Position numbers and translations under genes: made by a program. Of a stretch of 64,000 bases of DNA, positions 12,801 through 24,800 are shown in pieces (within the stretch, counting starts at the first letter, position 1; every line of letters starts with the position of its first letter). The stretch is from Hippopus hippopus (taxonomy: Eukaryota; Mollusca; Bivalvia; Cardiida; Cardiidae), in NCBI GenBank assembly GCA_946811185.2, contig OX328097.1, forward strand, positions 29,597,627 to 29,661,626. Direction: 5' to 3'. The notes beneath the pieces are model-generated. The model worked only from the letters and a program-made list of their open reading frames with translations. It did no database searches and was not told the origin of the DNA.

Positions 12801-15800
12801 GTTAAGTTTTGTAATGTCATGCTATAATGAATAGTGCACGTAATTCACATTTCCATGTCGATCTGCATTGTCTGCAATTACAAGACTAAATTCTCATATT
12901 AGTTGATAGAAACGGGAATCGATAGGCATTATGTTTTGTACATAGTGTTTATCCATTCATATGTAGAAAATAACACGGTATATCTTGAATTCTGCTTAAC
13001 ATGAGTTGAGTGGAAAAAGCATAACGTAATTCACGCTAAAAGTCGGACATCAATTAAGAGGATATGAAAATACAAGGAATCGGTAAAACCGGTGACAGCA
13101 ACATATTTTTGAAAAGTTCAACATATCTGACATTGGAATTTTTTATGATCAGACACCTGGTAACAGTTAAAAAGACAGAATGTGACATTCTATGTTGTAG
13201 TACAAGTTTTGGACACGTTTTTCTCATCAAAATTTGGAACTTCTTAGACTTTGATTAACTCAAACGCAAATAAATGACAAGATTTTAAGATCCAAAGCTA
13301 TTTCTTAAATAGAGGTTGTCTAAATGATCACTCCAAAATTATAGTGAACGCGCTTGGTGGGTCAGCAAATTCTTAATCAAGTTTGGACTTACATTTTTGG
13401 GTTTTTTACCGCTTTTGGCGTTTTGGCTGAATAACACCAGAGATTCTCAATATAGAGGGAGCTTACAGCTTCAGTGGCACCTTCTTATAAAGAGTATCTG
13501 TAGTATGCTTTATTTAAGCCTAAGCAATTATGCTGTAGCTGCAGACAAGCTGTCATATTTCTAAGTAATTTTAATCTTTCAAGGGTATTCTCACGATCGC
13601 TAGTGTTTTGATGATGCACAAGGATTGAATTTCGAAGTATGTGCCGCCTCTCTCTGTGGTAAAGGGTTATTTTGTTTTGTTTTTATCACAGGAATCGACC
13701 GTTTAATTGGTGATAATAGGTTGTTGTCGGCCGGATTGGGAAGTCTCCGTTATTTTTCTTGATAGAGAATATCCATATCGGCCGAAAATAAACTATTTTC
13801 ACCAATTAAACGGCCGATTCCTGTGTTTCGACACACGGGTCGCATTCATGCCGCTGTTTACAGTGAATAACCAAGTGTATCTCTTTAGCTAACTTACAGT
13901 AAACCCTCGAGACCTTGAAATGTGTTTCTGGGTGTTCTTACAAGGCAATGTATCGTCTGATCTTTGTTTAAGGGCTCTTCTTCCTTGCAGACAGCAAGAA
14001 TGACGTCGATTTTGACAGAGCCATATTGTTTTCATTAGAGATCGACTGGTTTAGTTTACACCCATTTAAAGACCGACGGTATTCTAGTAAAATCGATACA
14101 CAGTCCAGTTTTTCGTCCCATTTTCTCTTCGTACTCCAGATTTTTTATTCTACTCGCGATGTAACATTTTCGGTAGTTATATATACGATCGTTATAAACT
14201 CTTATCGTATTTGTGCGTCAACAGTGACGCACTGTTGAAAAAATTGCGGGTCATTTTCCATAAAAATGCGTCAAAACGCACAAAATCGTGCGTCAAGGAA
14301 AACCCTGCATATATATCCACATATATAGTATCTGCTTTGCTCAGACATTTTGGACAAAATTAACGTAAGAATTTCAGTTACATGTATTTGGGTCTTATTT
14401 GTGGACTGTTGGTATCTGCTAGGTTTTTTCAGGGCTTTAACCTGTAGTGCATGACCTCAACTTTTAGCAATTGTAATTGAAAACATTGTGGATGAAGGAG
14501 AAAATACCATATTCTTATTTTCCACTGTGTTTTCTATCCTTCAAAAAACAAACTTAAATCTTTGAGTCACAATCGTTTTGTGGTCTGCAAATGCTTTCAA
14601 TTCGGACAAGACTGAAATTTTGTTGTCTAACTCTTGTTAAAAGTTAAAGGTTGGTATATATGGAATGATGTTGGGTGAGTAATATGTTCAACATGTAATG
14701 ATGACAAGTAAAATTATGTAACATATGTCATAGAATTTTACATTTATTTTAAATGCAGGAAGTGTTGGGCTATAGGTTGGACTATACAGTCACAATATAT
14801 ATAGTTGCTGTACTAGAGTACATAGCTGCTGACATTTTGAAGGTAAGTACTACCTTATACTTTACATTAACTCTTTACCAGATGACATCATTTTAGACCA
14901 GTTCAAATTGAAAGCATTTGCAGACGACAAAATAAATGCACTCAAAAATTGGAATTTGTTTTGGGAAGGGTAGAAAACATTGTGAGAAAAGGAGAAAATG
15001 CTGGTTACCAGCATTTTCTCTTTTTCCCACAATGTTTTCCAAAGCTTCCTATCTCGGGGTCGTTAAAAGTCGGCATTGTGTGGTAAAGGTGTAATAGAAA
15101 TGTTTTGTGTAAATTTTTGTATACAGAATCAAATATGAATTTTTCAAGTGTAAGGGACAAAATAGAACTTGCAGTCTAAAAGCAGTTTTGGCCTGAACAT
15201 TGCACTATGTGTATCACAGATCAGACTGCATACATGTATATTGTTCTGAACTAAAGTTGTGCTATTATAAACTTCATTTTCAACAAGATTTTGTATTGCT
15301 GTTTTAAAAACTATTTAACAACATGAATTCAAACTTGCATGTATTTACCCCATTGCACATAAAAAAAGAAACTTGCTTCCAAAGAGGCTAGTTTTAGACT
15401 AGTTGAATTTGAAAGCACTTGATTGTATTTAGCAATTTCTCCTTTTTCTACTAACTTTTTCAAAGCACCCTGTAGTAAGTAACATAAAAGAGTCAGCTGT
15501 GGGAGAAAGCATGGTTAGAAAGTTTGATCACAGGACTTTTCTATACTCTTTTTAGTTCACCTGAGCACAACATGCTTAAGGGGAGCCTTTAGCATCACGT
15601 TGTGTCCGTCATGCGGCGTCAACAATTCTTTAAATATCTCCTCCTAAACAGCTGGGCCAATTTGGACCAAATTTGGCTGGAATGTTCCTTGGGAGATCCT
15701 CTTTAAAAACTGTTCACAGAATTTGATTCCATCAAAAACTCTGGTTGCCATGGCAGCCAAATGGAATTTTCTAAGAAATTCTTTAAAAATCTTCTCCTCT

Positions 15801-18800
15801 GAAACCGCTGGTCAGATTTTGAAATAATTTCACAGAAATGTTCCTTTGGTGCCCCTTTTGAAAAAGTGTTCGCAAAATTTTGATCCGTCGAAAAACATGG
15901 CCGTGGTGGGGGGGGGGGGGGCTCTTTGCACTGTATGGACTTGAAGAAATTCTTTGAAATTCTTCTTCTCTTAAACCACCTGTCCGATTTTGAAATAATT
16001 TCACAGAAATGTTCCTTGGGTGCCCCTTTTGAAAAATTGTTCACAAAATTTTGATCCGTCAAGAAACAAGACTGTGGTGGTGGGGGGGTATTTGCACTAT
16101 ACGGACATGAAGAAATTCTTAAAAATTCTTCTTCTCTAAAACCACTGGTCAGATTTGGAAATAATTTCACAGAAATGATCCTTATATTATGCCCCTTTTT
16201 TAGCTCGGCTGTTTTGGAAGAAAACTTCGAGGTATTGTCACCATCTGCGTTGTTGTTGTTGTTGTTGTGCAAAAACTTTGACATTTTGTTATATCTCAGC
16301 TTCCACTCAACACATGTACTTGAAACTTGGAATAATCGTTCACTAGTAAAAGAGCAACCCATACAACAAGGGCAGATAACTCTAAAATCATTTTGTCCAA
16401 ATTATGCCCCTTTTTCGACTTAGAATTGTAACTTACCATCCAGCACCCAACAGCCAATCATTGGCACCTGCATGCGGTACTCTTGTTCGACTTAATATTT
16501 TTAGCCACTATCGGGCATGTGGTCTTGTTCAAGAAATGGTCATTGGGTGACCTATCCCAAAATTTATTTGCAGAATACTGATTCGTCAAAAACATGGCTG
16601 TGGTGATGATTGTAGGGGGTGGTGACAGATTTTGAAATGATTTTTACAGGTGACCTTTTCAAAATTGCTTGGCAAAATAATGATTTTGTTTCCAAAATTT
16701 CAATACTTCAAAAAAGAAAAATTGGCTATGGTCCTCTCAAAAATTCAGGTGAGCAATCCAGGGCCATCTTGGCCCTCTTGTTTTTTTTTTTTCAGTTAAC
16801 TGGAAACTATGTGAAGAACATCAAACACAATGAGATAACGTCCCAGGACATCAAAGTAGCAATATGTGCAGATCAGGTAGTAAAACTTATTAACATCAAC
16901 ACTTTGTTTCTCCATCCCTTTACCAAATCATCCTATCAATATATTTTGACTACTTGGAGAAGGGAGGTTTTCAACTCTTAACCAAACGCTAAATTTTGGT
17001 CTCGACCAAGTTGACAGCATTCGCAGACTTGTAGCTCAAATGATGTCATCTGTCTTTGAAAGGGTAGAAAACATTGAGGGTAAAGGAGAAAATGGTGGTT
17101 ACCAGCATTTTCTCCTTTTTCCATGATGTTTTCAAAAGCCATCTTCTGAGTCATTAAAAATCAGGATTGTGTGGTAAAGGGTTAGAGTTTTTTTGAAAAG
17201 GAAAAAAGGCTGGTAACCAGCATTTCTGTTTTTCCCAAAATATTTATTTTCCCAAGTTCAGTTCCATCAAATTTAGCCACTTTTGTTTTATGTAGCCTCT
17301 GCAACTGCTTTCAAATTAGATAAGTTTAAAACTTTGTTGTCTCATAAAGAGCTATATACTGTCACACAGATACAGCTTGCATAATGCAGCTTTTTTGAAA
17401 CACTTGGCAGTCTAGGGGTTAAAGAAAAGACCTTCAGATTTTTATGAATAACTTTAGTTTTTGATTTTGTTATTTGATGATATTAAGTTTTAACCCTTTG
17501 CCATACAATCCCATGTTTTATTGACCCTTAGAAATAAAGTATTGGAAAACCTTTTGGGACAATGAGAAAATGCTTGTAATCAACATTTTCTCCCTTTCTC
17601 ACAATGATTGCACAGTGCTCAAGGTGAGCTTTTGTGATCATGCAGTGTCTGCGTATCGTACAACGTCCGTCATGAAATATGTGTCGTCTGGGCGTCAATG
17701 ATTACCTTGAGTTTGGGTTTAGAGGCCACATTTTCAGTTGGATACTAATGAAACTTGGTCAGAATGTTTGTCTTTATAAATTTCGGACAAGTTTGAAATC
17801 GGGTCACATCAGGTCAAAAAGTAGGTCACTTTTCCAAACCTTAGAAAAAGCTTGCGTGCACTCTAGAGGCCATATTTTCAGCCCGATACTCAAGAAACTT
17901 GATTAGAATGCTTGTCTTGATAATACCTTGGACAAGTTTGAAATTAGGTCATGTCAAGTCAAAAACAAGGTCACAGAGCCAAATTTTAGAAAAACTTTGT
18001 GTGCACTCTATAGGCCACATTTTCAGCCAAATACTGGTGCTCCTGAAACTCCGTCAGAATGCTTGTCTTGATAATATCCCACACAAGTATGAAATTTGGT
18101 CAGGTCAGGTCAAAAAGGTCACAGGGCCAAACCTAAGAAAAACCTTCTATGCACTCTAGAGGCTATACATGTATTTTTTGCCCGATACTTATGAAACGTT
18201 GTCAGATTGTTTGTCCTTATTATATCTCACACAAGGCTGAAATTTGGTCATGTACCGTCAAAAAGTAGGTCACTGGGCCAAATCTTAAAAAAAAAAAAAA
18301 AAAAAGAGTTGCTAATTTCAGACATTAATTAGCATGTTGTCAACTCACAATTTCAGGTTTTGATAGCAAGGTTGCCTAATGATGATTTCAGATTAATGGA
18401 CATATTTTTAGTTAAATGATTTTACCAAACAACAGAATGTTAGACTCATCAGACATTGAAAGCATTTTCAGATGACATACTTAACCTGGCTTAAATGATG
18501 CAATTGGTCTTTGAAAAAGGATTTTAAAATTCAGGATTGTGTGGTAAAAGGTTAATAATGCTCAAGTTTGATGAATATGTTCTGTCAATTGATAATTTTC
18601 AGACTTTAATGGAAATATTGTCAATTACATGTAATAACTTCATGTTTAGATTGATTAGTTTTGTGAGCTGATAGGTTTCAGACTTAACCCTGTACCAATT
18701 AATCCTGTGTTTTCACAACCCGGAGGAAGTGGCCTGCAGAAAATATTACAGGAAAAGGAGAAAATGCTGGTGACCAGCATTTTCTCCTTTTCCTGCAATG

Positions 18801-21800
18801 TTTTCTATCCTGTCAGAGAACTTAAGTTTATTGTCGCTGTAGATGCTCTCAGTTTGAAAGGATCTAAAGCTTGTTGTTTTGGAAAGGGTTAAATGGACAT
18901 ACCGTATTTCTGCTAATAAAAGCTCCCAGGAGCTATGCAAAACCTAGATAGGGAGCCTTTATTTTGTACCCAATCTGCAAAGCAAATACTCTGTCCAATT
19001 TCGTATTTCTTTCTGTTTTAGTGATTGTTAAGAGGAAATATTAATCAAATTAGAAGAAATATTCATCAAATTCTTCAAATATTGTCATTTTTATCAACTA
19101 ATGTACATTAGGTTATCATGATTTAAGCTACTATTGGGGAGGGCGCTTTTATTAGGAGAAATACAGTACTGACATTTTATAAATTCAGGTATTGATGGAC
19201 ATGTTTTCCCAGGAGGAGACGGAAGTGTCTCTGCCAATACTAGATGAACCTGTGAGGCGGGAATCTCTCACCTACGAGGACATTGTGAAGGATTTTATCC
19301 TCGAAGAGAATCAGTATCTCCATGATCTCAATATGATCATTAAAGTATTTAGGGCACCATTTGCTCAACATTTTCCTAGAAGCAAGGTAGGCATAGTGTG
19401 TGTGTGTGAGACTAATTGTACTGTGTCGTAATTTTAAACAGCTTGACTGGAAATAGACACAAGTTATTTCATATCCAGCAAAATATGTCCAACGTCAACC
19501 AAAGCAAATTTGCAGCAAATTTTGTTTGAAAACATCTTTATGAAGTATGGAAGGATAATCAAAATGAATTAACTCAAAAGAGAGCCAACTAAATGAAAAA
19601 CATTGAATATGTTGTCATTTTATGGTTGTTTTAGCCAAGATATGTAATGAAGTAGCGAACAGTGTAGGCTGATCTTAAACTACACTGGCAGCTATAACAA
19701 CTTAAGTTGGTTGCAGCACTATATTAGTTAAAAGTTTAATACACAAATTTATACATCTTAAAGCATTGTGGCAGAATTAGAAATTGCCTCTATGGAGCAC
19801 TATCACTTTTGACCACATATTTTATTGGAGATGCCCAGTCTACTCTTTCTTCGCTGTCTGACCTTGATTGATTGTGTCTAAAAAAACACCTCTTAAGCTT
19901 TTACCACACAATCCAGAGTTTTAATGTCCCTGGGAAAAAAGCCTTCTGAAAACATTGTGGGAAAAGGAGAAAATGCTGGTTACCAGCATTTTCTTCTTTT
20001 CCCACAATGTTTTCTACTCATTCAAAGGCACATTCCATCATTTAATTCAAATTTGATCAAGTCTAAAATGTATGGTTAACAGTCAAACCCTTTCAGTAGC
20101 AATATTTGAACTCGACCTCTTTTGACAGGGCTGTGAAAGTACATTCCTCTGAAACTGAAACAGATTTTTAACCTGTAGGCTTGTGTACACAAGCTGATAC
20201 AGTCTGATCTTGATGTATGTCTGTCTGCAGAAGCCTGTATTTTTACCTAAAGTGCTGAAAGGATTAACATGTTAGGTCATTCACATTTGATCAAAATTCG
20301 CAGGTAGCAACTTCAGAAATATGATCCTTGTTAAATATGGATAATCAGCATGAACCATTACTTGGATAGAAGTACAAGGCAATGGGAGAAATTTCCTCTG
20401 GCAAGTAATTCATCCTTTTGCCTATATGTTTTGAAAATGATCTATTGCTAGACTAACAAAATATACCTTCAAGAGGTAAACAGTGAATTGGATATTTTTT
20501 GAGTGTGTTCTGTTTTTCTTTACAGGATCTGGATGTAATCTTTAGCAATATATTGGACATTTATAGATTTACTGCCAATTTATTAAGTTCTCTGGAAGAA
20601 CAAGTGGAAGTTGCTGCTGAAAATGAAAAGCCAACTGTAGGAATCTGTTTTCAAGATCTTGCAGAGGTAAATGTTCAGTACATGATTTGATAAGTGATCT
20701 ATTCAACAGTATATTTTAACAGTTTTTCTTTTTGATTTCCACCAGGATCACATTCAGATAATTCTGTTTTCACGTGACCTTATTTGTCATTCAGTAGGCC
20801 TTTTTTGAGAACTTTATGGCACAAAGAGAAATCATAAGTAACAAGCATTTTCTCTATTTAAGGCAGAATTTCATTAAACCTGAATAACATGTATGTTTGA
20901 AGTATATTTTGAAATTGATCTGCAGCAGGTAATGAATTATGTTGGGTTTGCAGACAGTATCAATGAAGATTGGATTGCAGACAGCTTGAAGACTGAACTT
21001 GGATCTAAAGTAAGGTAATTTGGATGATATTTGTTCACATTAACATCATGATTTAAGCTTAGTAATGTAATCTTATACAGATAATCTGTAGAGGAATGAA
21101 GGTTCCAGGATCGAGGTTGAGAATATCTACAGTAATTAGTTATTACATTGACATTTTAGGGAGAAGAATTCAATGTTTATGAGAAGTATGTAGATGATAT
21201 GCTTGCTCCGCATGGAAAGGAGAGATTGAATACTCTTCTACAGAGAAATGATATCAGCAATACATTACATGTAAGTACCTTTTGTTTTCCCCATACTGGG
21301 TGGACTATATAATTCTTTCCCTGCTGCAAACAGCCTTTTGCTTCCAAATTACTGAAATGTTCTGGACTCTTACATGTATATAATCTATTTTGTTACTTTT
21401 TGTAAATTCTTGAATCAGCCCTATGAACAACCAAGAAAAAGATGTAGAACGTTTATTTATGAACTGTAAATTGAAAATATGTGTACATGTACTTGTGATA
21501 TTTTCAAATTTAGCAGTTTCAACCTCAGTTGGCAACATACAAGCAAGATTATTCATGGCCTGGTCCTTCCAAAGTGTCCATCCATGTATTCTTCTCAACA
21601 TAAGCTACTGAAACAGTTTTAACTCTACCACAGAGCAAAGTTTTACACATAATCATATTAAAAGCCATTACAGACTACAAACTAAATGTGTCTCAAATGG
21701 TGCGATTTGTCTTTGAAAGGTTCAAAAACATTGTTTGAAAAGGAGAAATTGCTCTTGAACAGCATTTTCTCCTTTTCCCACAATGTTTTCAAAAGATTTA

Positions 21801-24800
21801 TTACTAAGGGTCTGTAAAAGTCGGAAATGGTTGGTAAAGGGTTAACTAACATTTACTAACGGAATAAAACCTATTTCTTTTTCTGTGTGTGTGTGTGAGA
21901 TTACCAGCATTTTCTGCTTTTCCGAAGAACTTGGAAAAGTTTTCTCCCTCAGGTTCATAAAAAATAGGATTGTTTGGTACAACAGTTTAAAAAAGATTTT
22001 GAATGCAACATTTCAATAGATTTTTTTTTTTTTGTACTATTAGAGTGCCAAGCACATCTGAAGTTGCTTTTGCCTAAAGTGTAGATCAATGTTAGATGAC
22101 AAATAAGTTGCAGTCTGATCTTGGATCTCCACTGTTTGCTATCTTGTTCAATATTTTGGCTAGAACTGTCTATCAAAGCATTCTGTCTTGGAATTAATAA
22201 CAGACTGAAGGTGACTTTTTCATTCATTGAGTGCTCCAAGGACTAAACAAATAACTTTCAATCTTACAGAATTATGGCAGTGGATTTAAAGATGCAATGA
22301 AGTATGTGTTACCCAAGTTGTTACTTGGACCTATCTACCATTGTCTTCACTACTTTGAGGTCATAAAGGTAAATAAAACTTTCTATTGGCTTAAACATGA
22401 TATTTTTTTGTTGTAATCAATTGCACATACTTCAGAGGTACCCAGATTAATACAGGCAAAATTCTGATTTTATGCATAAATAAGGTAATGTACAATTCCT
22501 CATATGCTTTTGTTACTTTAAATAGGACATTGCAATTCCCACTACAAAGGTTTTGGATGAGAACTAGAGTGACAATGCTCAAACTCAAAATACTTTTGGG
22601 CCTCAGTGATACTCTTTCAAACCTGTATTTTTTTCCTTTCTTTTATAGCAACTGATAGCTGCTAGACCCAATGACGAAGACAAGGAGTGTTTAGAGCAAG
22701 CCAATGGTCTTCTTACTCCCCTCAAGTATCAACTGGAAACAAAATTTTCTGGAAGTTTAGCAAAAAAGAAACCCTGGTAAGACAACTCTAGTAGTGAGAA
22801 AGTCAGATTAAAATAATTGTTTCAAGTATTTGAACATGAAATCACTTGAATTTTTTTTTTTTTTTTTAGTTAATAGAAAGTACCATCTAGAACTTGCATT
22901 TCTTGAGTGATACAGAAGAGTAGCAGTTTTGATTTCCTCACAGGTGTAGTCCTGCATCTTTGTGCAGATGTATTCAAAACTGTAGTTGAGAGCTACAGGG
23001 GCATGTATGTTGTATTTATATAGTAGTTGTCTGTATGTTGAAGATGCTTGTTTTGTTTTTGGGATAAGTGATGATTGCCTATGTTTCATTTTTTTGTATC
23101 AGGGAAACATCTTTAAGGTTACAAGGTAGAACAGGTCGGCAAGCTGTTGTACAGAAAATGTCTGAATTACAGAAAAGTATTGATGGTTGGGAGGGTAGAG
23201 ATATATGGCAGAGCTGCAGTGAATTTATTCTCGGTAAGCCACACTTTATCCCTGTAAGAAAATGCTGTACTTGAAAAATTTAGACAATTGTGCAAAGCAG
23301 AAATATTTCCTAAATTGATTCATTTGTATGAGCTTTTTGTAATTGATAGAGTTTTTGAGAAATAGATTTATGTTGAGTTCTTAGTTAATTTAAAACAAAT
23401 CTCTAAAGGTTTGTCCGCAACAGATCCATTTAGACCCTTTCCATACTATGTGGTGTTTGTACAACCAATAGTAAGAAGGCCTTTGGCAAAAATTGTGGGA
23501 AACAGAGAAAATGCTGGTTACCCTTTTGGAAACACATCTACAATTGTTTTTAATTTAGACAAGTCTAAAATTTTACCCTTTCGTAATGAGTTAACCCTAG
23601 GACTGCCAAGTAAATCCAACAGATATTTTCAGTCTAGAAATAAGACACTAATATGGGTAATTACATGGATGCTCTTGTATATGATCTTTTAGCAAAGGGG
23701 ACAGCATAGATCAAAGATCAGTCTTTATGTTTTGTGCAATCTGATCTAGATCTACACAGGTAGCAAAGGCAACTATAGTTAAAAAATACCCTTTAGGGGT
23801 TAACAGTTTATAGGTTAATGGTTTTCAGTTATTTACTTTATTTTTGAAATTATAGAGGGCGTCTTGATGAAGCATACCAGGGGCAAAAACACAGAGCGCC
23901 ATGTCTTTCTATTTGATGCCTTGATAGTTTTATGTAAACAGAACTTAAGGCGTACTTCAGTGTCAGGTCTTCAAGGAGAATTCAAGCTGAAGGAAAAGTT
24001 CAATTTGAGAAAAATGGATGTCAAAGATCGGGAGGATACTGACGGTATGGCTTATCTGATCATGTTCTAAATTCCTATTTGTATAGACTTTTGATCTTTT
24101 CTGTAACTGACAACATACAGGGTTAGGTACAGATACAAGAATGCATGTATTTATAGCTTCAAAGAGTAATATTTCAAAGTTCTTCATCAATCAAAACTGT
24201 GTTTGAGATACTCAATATAATTGTCTCACAGAGCTTCAGCTCTGGAAAGACTTTACTTTAGAAAAAAATGTGTTCATTTTATAACCATTATCAACCTTTA
24301 GCCAAACATTCTTATGCTTTAACAAACTTGAGGAAGCGGGCTTTTGAAAACATGGTGGAAAACATAGAAAATGCTGTTGACCATCATTTACCCACAATAT
24401 TAAATACCCTTTCAAAGACAAATCTCCCCATACCAGCTGTCTTAGACAAGTCTAAATGTTTGTTGTCTGGTCAAGAGTAAGGTAATGTAAAACAGGTATG
24501 CATTTTCTATTGATACCTATTAAAGAAAGAGAAAAAATTGTGTAAACTGTATATATTCAGTGGAATAAACCATCTCAAAATCTCTACTTCAGAATTTAAT
24601 AGGTCTTGTACAACTGGTCAGTTGATTTGGAATGGCAAAAGTAGGGGTTTTCCCGGGCTTTTTCCCATTTTTTGTCCTAGAATGTTTTTTTTTTTAGAAA
24701 ACAACATGCTTATTTCTAAATTTCCAAAGCACTTTTCCAATTTTACATGGCATAACATGAAACAGACAAAAAAAATTGTTTTATGTCAAAGCAAGTCATA

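Noticed and set aside
15703..16362. 219-codon open frame on the minus strand
   Set aside because: It lies across the tandem units of element D4 and an embedded repeat; the translation repeats the same Lys/Arg/Phe-rich phrase and contains proline runs from G-tracts. No domain.
17679..18159. Plus-strand open frames of 75 and 86 codons
   Set aside because: Translation of D5 repeat units (GHIFS phrase repeated), not a protein family.
20930..21015. Possible extra SOS exon
   Set aside because: The flanking exons join in phase and align with human SOS1 without a gap, and the translation has no similarity to the DH domain.
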